This document shows, piece by piece, positions 1 to 4,851 of a DNA stretch of 5,181 bases. Made by a program: the position numbers and the translations under genes. The DNA is from Candidatus Roizmanbacteria bacterium (GTDB lineage: Bacteria > Patescibacteriota > Microgenomatia > UBA1406 > GWC2-37-13): positions 1 to 5,181 of the forward strand of contig JACQRR010000150.1 in the NCBI GenBank assembly GCA_016206365.1. The letters are read 5' to 3'. How positions within the stretch are numbered: the first letter of the stretch is position 1; each line of letters starts with the position of its first letter. The notes under the pieces are model-generated. The model was not told the origin of the DNA. It did not search any database and saw only the letters and a program-made list of their open reading frames with translations.

Positions 1-81
1 GGGTACAGGATTTGAACCTGTGGACGGCTATTAACCGTCACGGCTTAGCAAGCCGCTGCATTACCACTCTGCCAACCCTCC
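1..81 (-). tRNA. tRNA-Ser(GCU), 3' end truncated by window edge
   Basis: Read on the minus strand, this folds as a class II tRNA. The acceptor strand GGAGGGT starts at 81. A short D arm follows, then the anticodon stem GCGGC/GCCGT around the loop TTGCTAA, with anticodon GCT at 49-47. A long variable arm with the stem GACGG/CCGTC is diagnostic of serine, leucine or tyrosine tRNAs. The T arm is ACAGG-TTCAAAT-CCTGT. The last visible bases, ACCC, begin the 3' acceptor strand; about three paired bases and the discriminator lie outside the window. The GCU anticodon reads AGC/AGU serine codons. It is transcribed away from the hydrolase gene. Confidence 0.95.
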
Positions 82-163
82 TGCAGTTTACTATCAAGAT
101 TAATTTTACCAAAAAATTTTATTATACGTAGTTTATCAATTCTGTGAGAGTTAACGGAGAAAT

Positions 164-310
164 CCAACCCCTGGAGTTGAAAATGCTTTCACAAGGTTTT
201 GAATTCATTGATTTCAATATAGCATGTATTTTCATTAATAAATGATAGAAGTCAACACCGGGAGTTGATCTTACTATCAAATACCGATAAAATCCAACCT
301 CTGGAGTTGA
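164..310. repeat. Three copies of a 17-bp imperfect palindrome (164-180, 252-268, 294-310)
   Basis: Each copy fits YCAAC-N-YC-N-GG-A-GTTGA, so CAAC/GTTG and the inner C/G pairs are inverted around a central base. Positions 6 and 12 fail to pair in all three copies. With three bases of left flank added, copies 1 and 3 agree at 19 of 20 positions, while copy 2 is more diverged (about 16 of 20). Start-to-start spacings are 88 and 42 bases, close to a 43-44-base period with one missing member. The DNA between copies is AT-rich and not obviously repeated. It could be a protein-binding site cluster, a remnant of a repeat family, or short hairpins in RNA. Function unknown. Confidence 0.7.
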
Positions 311-379
311 GAATATTGTAATATCATATACACGATGCATTTTCAAATGCAATCGATACAGCATTTTTTGTAAGAGTTC

Positions 380-394
380 ACACCACTTGCTTTG
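380..394. repeat. Left copy of 15-bp target-site duplication
   Basis: ACACCACTTGCTTTG is identical to 611-625. The match stops exactly at the TGT tip of the insertion element: base 395 is T while 626 is C, and base 379 is C while 610 is A. This is the signature of a transposition target duplication. Confidence 0.8.
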
Positions 395-450
395 TGTCAA
401 ACCAAAATAGAAATGTCCGCTTTTGAATTAGTTATAAAAGATTTACTCAT

Positions 451-533
451 TGTCATTACGAGGAGCGAAGCGACGAAGTAATCTCAGGATTGTCGAGATT
501 GCTTCGCTTCAACACTCATCGCTCGCAATGACA
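451..533. repeat. Nested 83-bp palindromic repeat (TGTCATT..CGAG..AATGACA type)
   Basis: The left arm (451-485) starts TGTCATTACGAGGAGCGAAG and ends GTAATCTC. The right arm (495-533), read in reverse complement, starts TGTCATTGCGAGCGATGAG and ends GAAGCAATCTC. The arms enclose a loop of about 9 bases and would form one long hairpin. The 'TCATTGCGAGGAGCGAAG' type is, to my knowledge, a dispersed intergenic repeat seen in many unrelated bacteria. It is nested inside the 395-610 element, so it either inserted after that element or travels with it as cargo. Confidence 0.75.
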
Positions 534-543
534 ACAGTTACAC

Positions 544-561
544 TATTTATAGCTATAAATA
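544..561. repeat. Perfect 18-bp AT-rich palindrome
   Basis: TATTTATAGCTATAAATA reads identically on both strands. It lies inside the insertion element, between the nested palindromic repeat and the inner end motif at 562. It could be a protein-binding site or part of the element's end architecture. AT-rich palindromes can arise by chance, so the role is unknown. Confidence 0.6.
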
Positions 562-596
562 GGACATTTCTATTTTGTTAAAGAGCGGACATTTCT
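562..596. repeat. Tandem GGACATTTCT motifs at the right end of the element
   Basis: GGACATTTCT occurs at 562-571 and again at 587-596, 25 bases apart and in the same orientation. Its reverse complement AGAAATGTCC lies in the left end at 409-418. The inner copy resembles the left end further outward: it reads CTATTTTG where the left end reads CAAAATAG in reverse complement. Repeated subterminal motifs of this kind are typical transposase binding sites. They could also record an earlier, shorter right end. Confidence 0.65.
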
Positions 597-610
597 AAAT
601 TGGACTAACA

Positions 611-625
611 ACACCACTTGCTTTG
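611..625. repeat. Right copy of 15-bp target-site duplication
   Basis: An exact copy of 380-394 abutting the ACA tip of the element at 610. It contains TTGCTT (618-623), the candidate -35 hexamer for the hydrolase gene that starts at 653, so the insertion lies at the upstream edge of that gene's promoter. Confidence 0.8.
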
Positions 626-649
626 CTGAAAAAAACTTACTAGTATGAT
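618..649 (+). promoter_or_regulatory. Candidate promoter of the hydrolase gene, near-leaderless
   Basis: TTGCTT (618-623) lies 17 bases before TAGTAT (641-646). An overlapping, better -10 is TATGAT (644-649). Either would start transcription within a few bases of the ATG at 653. No Shine-Dalgarno sequence precedes that ATG, which fits leaderless or very short-leader translation. The -35 lies within the right target duplication of the insertion element. This is sequence inference only. Confidence 0.45.
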
Positions 650-652
650 GAA

Positions 653-2521
653 ATGATTTCTCTAAAGATCGATAATTTCTTTAAATCGTTCAAAATATTT
701 AAGAACAAAATTTACTTGCTTGCTCTAATTGGAATTCTTGCTCAAATTATATTTATCGAATTTTTAGCAAAAGAGGTCCGCAATAAACAAAATCTGGCAA
801 AAAAAGCCGCTTCCAAACAAACATTGCTGGACAGCTCATATGGCATAATTGTCAAGCCGGCAGCAAAAAATCCTGTAAAGTGGGCGACTGCGCGCTGTAA
901 TGACGGGACACCTTTTGCTTTCCAATTCAGACGATCACAAACAAATAGTCAAGAGTGGGTTATCCACCTTCAGGGTGGCGGATTTTGCGACGACGATGCC
1001 GAAATTTGTTCAAAACGTATTAAAAATTTAACCACAACTCTTCCGGGAAACGACGGACAACCGACCACAATGCAGAAACAAGGCATATTTAGTCAAGATC
1101 CCGGCAAGAATCCTTATTTTTTCGACGCAAACCAAATCTATGCCCATTACTGTTCATCAGATGTCTGGAGCGGATCAACAGCTCTGAGGCGACAGACAAC
1201 CGGTGATGCTCAAAACGGTTGGTTTTTTTCCGGTCGTCTGAATGTTAAGGCAATGGTCGAAGTTTTAAAAGAAGAGTTTGGCTTGGATGATAATAACTCT
1301 GAAACACAAGTTTTGTTTTCCGGAGGCTCTGCTGGCGGGGGTGGAGCTGAAGTAAATGCGGATATATTGAAATCCCAACTTCCTAATGCGGCAAAAGCTG
1401 GTAGATTGAAAATTTTAAATGATGCCGGAGTTTTTGTTGATTTTGATAATCCTAACTACCGTACCGGTGAAAGTGATTTGTCGGATAAAGATATCTTCAA
1501 AAGTGCCTATAAATTTTGGGGTTCAAAACTGAATCGATTTTGCGAGAATGCGATGCTAAGCCAGGGTGAAGATAAAAGCTTATGTTTTTTCACTTATATC
1601 GATTATCAATATGTGACTGCTAGCAATGGATTAAATTTGCCGTTTTTAGTTCAAGCCTCATCCATCGATAGCGCCGTAATGTTTCTTCATGGAATAAATT
1701 ATAGGGATCCAAACGATAGTCAAGCAGTTAGCGAGTGGAGGTCGAGCGCTTTGAGAGCAATGGAAAACTACAGTCGTGTTTTTTCCAATGGAGAGTATCC
1801 TTATCATGTGTTATTGACCAATGATGGAAGTCAAAACGGTTGGGATATGGGTAGACCCGGGAGCAGCTATAGAGAAGTCGCGGAAAGGTTTTGGAATGAC
1901 GGTCCGGCAGAAAGAGTTATTTTTGGTAATCCAGAAACTGACATAACGCCTGTCCCGACCAGCCTACCAACTCCTACTCCAATTCCAACAATCTGTACTG
2001 CCAAGTCACCATCGCAGCCAAAGCTTTTATCTCCAGCATCGGGATTGCAAGTCAGCCAAACAAAAGTAACTTTGTCATGGAAGGGTGTAAAAGACTGGGG
2101 CAAAAGCTGCAAGGGAGGAAGTAAGATCTATAATGTTTATGTTGATACTGTCAATCCGCCTCAAAGTATTGTTAAATCTCTCTCAAGTTCAAAAACCTCG
2201 CTCGCTTATACTGGTCGAAATGACCAAAAGTATTTTTGGATGATTGAGGCGTCGAATGGCGATAAAAAATCAAAGTCAGATGTGAGTTCTTTTAGAATTT
2301 TGCTTCCTGCCGCAACTACCACGCCGGTTCCAGGAGCTTGCGAGCTGGCCCAATGCCATCCCGATCGAAAACAAGCGTGTCTTGATCGACATCCTGGCAA
2401 GAATCCATTTTGTTCTTATCAAGGCTCTTGTCCTGCCGGAAAAATTCAAGACCCTGAATGGTGTGGTTGCACAAATTGTGGAGGGGGAACTGATCAAGGT
2501 GCTTGCTGTTTCGATCAATAA
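653..2521 (+). CDS. Membrane-anchored pectinacetylesterase/Notum-family hydrolase with Fn3-like and Cys-rich tail
   Basis: This 622-residue protein has a Lys-rich N terminus, one membrane segment (about 19-39) and a large, presumably extracellular remainder. Residues of about 60-425 match the pectinacetylesterase/Notum family of serine carboxylesterases. They show the oxyanion-region GGGFC (108-112), YCSSDVWSGS (166-175), the nucleophile elbow GGSAGG with Ser226, the LNDAGVFVD segment (255-263), a likely catalytic Asp339 (in SSIDS) and a likely His385 (in PYH). Six Cys in this domain could form disulfides. A Pro/Thr-rich linker (430-447) leads to an Fn3-like beta-sandwich (about 453-550), a second short linker, and a tail (561-622) with ten Cys. 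Family members remove O-linked acyl groups: acetyl from pectin in plants, palmitoleate from Wnt in animals. The bacterial substrate cannot be told; a surface glycan acetyl ester is a guess. The ATG at 653 is chosen because it leaves a complete anchor and sits at a -10-like box. No frameshift is visible. Confidence 0.88.
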   Translation: MISLKIDNFFKSFKIFKNKIYLLALIGILAQIIFIEFLAKEVRNKQNLAKKAASKQTLLDSSYGIIVKPAAKNPVKWATARCNDGTPFAFQFRRSQTNSQEWVIHLQGGGFCDDDAEICSKRIKNLTTTLPGNDGQPTTMQKQGIFSQDPGKNPYFFDANQIYAHYCSSDVWSGSTALRRQTTGDAQNGWFFSGRLNVKAMVEVLKEEFGLDDNNSETQVLFSGGSAGGGGAEVNADILKSQLPNAAKAGRLKILNDAGVFVDFDNPNYRTGESDLSDKDIFKSAYKFWGSKLNRFCENAMLSQGEDKSLCFFTYIDYQYVTASNGLNLPFLVQASSIDSAVMFLHGINYRDPNDSQAVSEWRSSALRAMENYSRVFSNGEYPYHVLLTNDGSQNGWDMGRPGSSYREVAERFWNDGPAERVIFGNPETDITPVPTSLPTPTPIPTICTAKSPSQPKLLSPASGLQVSQTKVTLSWKGVKDWGKSCKGGSKIYNVYVDTVNPPQSIVKSLSSSKTSLAYTGRNDQKYFWMIEASNGDKKSKSDVSSFRILLPAATTTPVPGACELAQCHPDRKQACLDRHPGKNPFCSYQGSCPAGKIQDPEWCGCTNCGGGTDQGACCFDQ

Positions 2522-2543
2522 AAAATGAAAAAGTTGGTAATGC

Positions 2544-2572
2544 TTGACTTATAATCCAAAAGATGTGATGAT
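2544..2572 (+). promoter_or_regulatory. Candidate promoter of the histidine kinase gene
   Basis: TTGACT (2544-2549) is followed after 17 bases by GATGAT (2567-2572), preceded by an extended -10 TGT at 2564-2566. Transcription would start close to the ATG at 2581. A consensus TATAAT also occurs at 2550-2555 but has no well-placed -35. The string ATGATGAAAT at 2568-2577 recurs at the hydrolase start (645-654). The kinase therefore probably has its own promoter in the 59-base gap after the hydrolase. Confidence 0.35.
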
Positions 2573-2580
2573 GAAATATC

Positions 2581-3804
2581 ATGGCGCCTACCTTTTTACT
2601 GCTGATTTTATTATTCACCTTCTCGATTCTGTCTATTGTTTTTATTGAGTTACATAGGATACTGAAAAACGCAGATAAGCTACACGAGGAATTGAGGGAA
2701 GAGCGAGATATAGCCAAGGCGATAGTTGCCTCAATGGGTGAGGGACTGCTTGTTTTAGACACAGATTATAAAATCAAATTAATAAATCCGGCTGCAGAAA
2801 AATTCTTAGAGACAAGCGTTAAAGAAGCCGTAGGGCAAAAATGGGCAGAGTTTGGCAAAGCCTACATAGGCGACAAACCCATTCCTTTTAACAAACGTTC
2901 TGCCGTCATCTCATTGACAAAAGGAACTGTAAAAATCACCACGATCACAGACGATCATTATTACGTCACCCGATCGGGCAGGAAGTTCCCAGTTGTAGCT
3001 ATCACTGCACCCCTTGTACATAATAATCAAGTGATAGGTATTGTTAAAGTCTTCCGCGATGCAACAAAAGAAAAAGATATAGATCGGATGAAGACAGATT
3101 TTATCTCGCTAGCTTCCCATCAGCTTCGTACACCCTTATCCGCAATCAAGTGGTTTTGCGAACTTCTTGTCGATCCAAAGTCTGGCACTCTAAATCCAGA
3201 GCAAAAAGAATATAGCAAAAATATAGCTACTTCTACCGAGCGCATGATCGATCTAGTTAACTCGCTTCTTAATATCTCCCGGATTGAGTCAGGGCGTATC
3301 ATGGTTGAACCAAAATCGACGAGACTATTAGAACTCGTAAAAGAGATAGTTTCGCAGCTGGAGAAAAAAATCGAGACAAAAAAAATAAAATTTATTATAA
3401 GCAGTCATGAAAAACTCCCAACTGTCAATATCGATCCAAAACTCATAGGCCACGTCTATATGAATCTTTTAGACAATGCGATCAAATATACTACAGAAGG
3501 TGGGGAAATAACCGTCTTTATCTCTAAAAAAGACCAAGAAATCATCTCCCAAATCACAGACAGCGGTTACGGCATTCCTAAAGATGAACAGAATAAAATG
3601 TTCCAAAAATTTTTTAGGGCAACTAATATTGTGAGGCATGAAACAGAAGGAACTGGCCTTGGGCTTTATCTAGCCAAAGCGATCGTGGAGTCATCTGGGG
3701 GAAAAATATGGTATAGAAGCGAAGAAAATAAAGGGACTACTTTTTGGTTTAGCTTACCGGTTTCAGGTATGAAGCCTAAGAAGGGCGAGGTTTCGCTTGA
3801 CTAG
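2581..3804 (+). CDS. PAS-domain sensor histidine kinase (HisKA/HATPase_c)
   Basis: This 407-residue kinase has one N-terminal membrane segment (about 4-24), a short helical linker, a PAS domain (about 44-165) that probably senses an intracellular cue, and then the full catalytic core. The HisKA motif SHQLRTP carries the phospho-acceptor His180. The ATP-binding domain shows the N box NLLDN (295-299), G1 box DSGYG (327-331), F box FQKFF (341-345) and G2 box GTGLGL (357-362). There is almost no extracytoplasmic loop, so a periplasmic ligand is unlikely. An in-frame TGA at 2572-2574 makes the ATG at 2581 the first possible ATG; no Shine-Dalgarno site is evident. Two single-domain receivers follow after a 219-base gap that holds an inserted repeat, and they are the likely phosphate acceptors. 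All motifs needed for activity are present. The cue is unknown. Confidence 0.95.
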   Translation: MAPTFLLLILLFTFSILSIVFIELHRILKNADKLHEELREERDIAKAIVASMGEGLLVLDTDYKIKLINPAAEKFLETSVKEAVGQKWAEFGKAYIGDKPIPFNKRSAVISLTKGTVKITTITDDHYYVTRSGRKFPVVAITAPLVHNNQVIGIVKVFRDATKEKDIDRMKTDFISLASHQLRTPLSAIKWFCELLVDPKSGTLNPEQKEYSKNIATSTERMIDLVNSLLNISRIESGRIMVEPKSTRLLELVKEIVSQLEKKIETKKIKFIISSHEKLPTVNIDPKLIGHVYMNLLDNAIKYTTEGGEITVFISKKDQEIISQITDSGYGIPKDEQNKMFQKFFRATNIVRHETEGTGLGLYLAKAIVESSGGKIWYRSEENKGTTFWFSLPVSGMKPKKGEVSLD

Positions 3805-3857
3805 CAGAAGTAACCTATTGTATAGTAATATAAATTTTAGTAATTGGCAAGACTTAT

Positions 3858-3869
3858 AATGTTGGTATG
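3858..3869. repeat. Left copy of 12-bp flanking duplication
   Basis: AATGTTGGTATG here is identical to 3989-4000. The two copies bracket the palindromic element and are the likely target-site duplication. The matching run ends at both sides (T versus C before it, A versus T after it). Confidence 0.65.
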
Positions 3870-3988
3870 ACTGGGACATAAGTGTCATTCCGAGCGTAGC
3901 GAGGAATCTCTCGCGAATGCGAGATTTTCTGAAACAAGTTCAGAGATTCTTCGGACTTCGTCCTCAGAATGACATATAACCCAGTCAC
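3870..3988. mobile_element. 119-bp palindromic MITE-like element between kinase and receiver genes
   Basis: The left end reads ACTGGGACATAAGTGTCATT. The right end in reverse complement reads GTGACTGGGTTATATGTCAT, so the ends are inverted repeats with small offsets. Inside, a TGTCATTCCGAG...GGAATCTCT arm faces an AGAGATTCTTCGG...CAGAATGACA arm. Between them are two small hairpins: CTCGC/GCGAG (3910-3923) and CTGAA/TTCAG (3929-3943). The whole would fold into a cruciform-like or branched hairpin. Exact 12-bp direct repeats flank it (3858-3869 and 3989-4000). It encodes nothing and belongs to the same broad 'GTCATTC-CGAG' repeat style as 451-533. The exact outer boundary is uncertain by about 3 bases, because TGACTGGG of the inverted repeat overlaps the left duplication. 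Confidence 0.7.
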
Positions 3989-4000
3989 AATGTTGGTATG
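3989..4000. repeat. Right copy of 12-bp flanking duplication
   Basis: AATGTTGGTATG is identical to 3858-3869. It contains TTGGTA (3993-3998), which lies exactly 17 bases before a consensus -10 in front of the first receiver gene. Confidence 0.65.
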
Positions 4001-4021
4001 TGTTAATCATAAAACTATAAT
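3993..4021 (+). promoter_or_regulatory. Candidate promoter of the receiver pair
   Basis: TTGGTA (3993-3998) and a perfect TATAAT (4016-4021) are separated by 17 bases. The -10 ends two bases before the ATG at 4024, so a start 6-8 bases downstream would fall inside the gene. Either the true start is slightly upstream, or translation begins at a later codon. There is no Shine-Dalgarno site. The -35 lies inside the duplication left by the neighbouring element. Confidence 0.45.
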
Positions 4022-4023
4022 TT

Positions 4024-4416
4024 ATGAAAGAAGGTAAATTAAAGGTAATGGTCGTTGAGGACGAGCCTCTTCTTCTGGAGGCCATCGGTACAAAGTTAAC
4101 TAAAGAAGGAATTGACGCTATCCTTTGTTCTGGTGGAAAACAGGCGATGGATTTTCTTCTAAATAGCGAAGACCTACCTGATACCGTTTGGCTAGATTAT
4201 TATCTTAAGGATATGGACGGCCTCGCTTTTATGGGCGCGCTTAAGCAGAATCCAAAATTACAAAATATTCCCGTAGTTGTAGTTTCAAATTCAGCAAGCA
4301 CAGATAAAGTGAGCAACATGTTGGCGTTAGGAGTGAAAAAATATTTATTAAAAGCCGAGTATCGCCTGGATGATATTGTGAAAATTATTCGTCAGTTCTC
4401 AGTGTCTTCACCCTAG
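4024..4416 (+). CDS. Single-domain CheY-like response regulator
   Basis: This 130-residue protein is a receiver domain only, with no output domain. The visible receiver residues are the acidic pair Glu12/Asp13 (VVEDEP), phospho-acceptor Asp58 (WLDYYLKDMDG), the switch Ser88 in VVSNSAS and the conserved Lys110 (YLLKAEYR). The residue after the acceptor Asp is Tyr, and the helix after Lys110 has the 'KAEYRLDDIVKII' pattern. It most likely takes phosphate from the upstream PAS kinase and acts by binding a partner protein, or serves as a phosphate sink or relay. It starts just after a TATAAT box without a Shine-Dalgarno site, and a second receiver follows 17 bases downstream, so the two are probably cotranscribed. 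Target unknown. Confidence 0.93.
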   Translation: MKEGKLKVMVVEDEPLLLEAIGTKLTKEGIDAILCSGGKQAMDFLLNSEDLPDTVWLDYYLKDMDGLAFMGALKQNPKLQNIPVVVVSNSASTDKVSNMLALGVKKYLLKAEYRLDDIVKIIRQFSVSSP

Positions 4417-4433
4417 GGTGTAGATCGAAGTAT

Positions 4434-4802
4434 ATGGAAAAGAAATCGAATAAAAAGATTCTCATCATTGAGGACGATCAGTCTCTTGCCAGCGCCTATA
4501 GAATAAAACTCTCTCCCTACTTTGCTACCCAAAACGCCATTACCGGGGATGAAGGATTAAAGTCGGCCAGCGATTGGCAACCAGATCTCATTATCTTGGA
4601 CCTTTTTCTTCCGGGAAAAAGCGGGCAAGAGGTGCTAAAAGATCTCAAAAAACATGCCAAGACCAAACGCATACCGGTTATCGTCCTTACCAATCTTGAG
4701 GGTCAGTGCGAAAAGATGTTGGAGGGTGGAGCCGCCGACTGTATGATCAAAACCGAAATGAGCATGGAGGAAATTCTAAAAAAAATCAAAAGCCACCTTT
4801 AA
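4434..4802 (+). CDS. Second single-domain CheY-like response regulator
   Basis: This 122-residue receiver has the acidic residues Glu13/Asp14 (IIEDDQ), phospho-acceptor Asp56 (ILDLFLPGKSG), switch Thr86 (VLTN) and Lys106 (MIKTEMS). It has no output domain. It differs clearly from the preceding receiver (DLFLP against DYYLK after the acceptor, Thr against Ser at the switch), so the pair is not a recent duplication. The 17-base gap and shared strand suggest one operon with the receiver before it. A weak GAAG (4427-4430) precedes the ATG at a very short distance and may not be a functional ribosome site. It probably shares the PAS kinase or forms a branched phosphorelay with its neighbour; direct evidence is absent. 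Confidence 0.93.
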   Translation: MEKKSNKKILIIEDDQSLASAYRIKLSPYFATQNAITGDEGLKSASDWQPDLIILDLFLPGKSGQEVLKDLKKHAKTKRIPVIVLTNLEGQCEKMLEGGAADCMIKTEMSMEEILKKIKSHL

Positions 4803-4851
4803 CTATAAGAAAAAAAATGACAATTAGAATATAAGTTATTCTGTTAGGAAA

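Larger units (their letters stand above)
82..394. other. Gene-free, AT-rich spacer between the tRNA and the insertion element
   Basis: Apart from the three short palindromes, I see no convincing gene here on either strand. A minus-strand open frame of 92 codons exists, but its only upstream start is a TTG lying inside the insertion element, and its low-complexity product merely translates the palindromes. No tRNA, terminator or riboswitch-like structure was recognised. Positions 380-394 are the left copy of the 15-bp duplication flanking the element. Confidence 0.6.
395..610. mobile_element. 216-bp MITE-like non-autonomous element with IS481-like ends
   Basis: The element begins TGTCAAACCAAAATAG at 395 and ends CTAAATTGGACTAACA at 610. 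The outer roughly 30 bases are inverted repeats of each other, sharing an unbroken TAGAAATGTCCGCT core plus the TGT tip. It is flanked by an exact 15-bp direct repeat, ACACCACTTGCTTTG (380-394 and 611-625), that abuts both tips. No transposase is encoded, so it must have been moved in trans. TGT tips and a long target duplication (the IS481 family is known for roughly 4-15 bp) favour an IS481-type source. The subterminal repeats could also recall IS21, so the family is inference. A further directly repeated end motif lies at 562-571, and another palindromic repeat is nested inside. Confidence 0.8.

Noticed and set aside
164..310. Possible CRISPR array
   Set aside because: There are only three short copies, with unequal spacing (88 and 42), diverged repeat sequence and no adjacent cas gene.
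122..400. Minus-strand open frame of 92 codons
   Set aside because: It begins at a TTG within the insertion element's left end and has no ribosome site or recognisable domain. Its product mainly reads through the palindromic repeats, one of which is in a different frame from the other two.
1867..2762. Several minus-strand open frames opposite the hydrolase tail and kinase start
   Set aside because: They lie antisense to well-supported domain-bearing genes, overlap each other in different frames and show no domains. They are shadows of the plus-strand genes.
3120..3302. Minus-strand open frame within the kinase HisKA region
   Set aside because: It is antisense to a conserved catalytic core and has no features of its own.
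3883..3980. Rho-independent terminator after the kinase
   Set aside because: The structure is a long branched palindrome without a following T-run, and it is bounded by direct repeats, so an inserted element explains it better.
3885..4085. Minus-strand open frame across the second palindromic element
   Set aside because: Its sequence is the translation of the palindrome plus the antisense of the first receiver's start. Such frames are common artefacts of this repeat type.
4826..4842. AGAATA-TAAGT-TATTCT inverted repeat before the last gene
   Set aside because: It is only six AT-rich pairs with no T-run. It is too weak to call as an operator or terminator.
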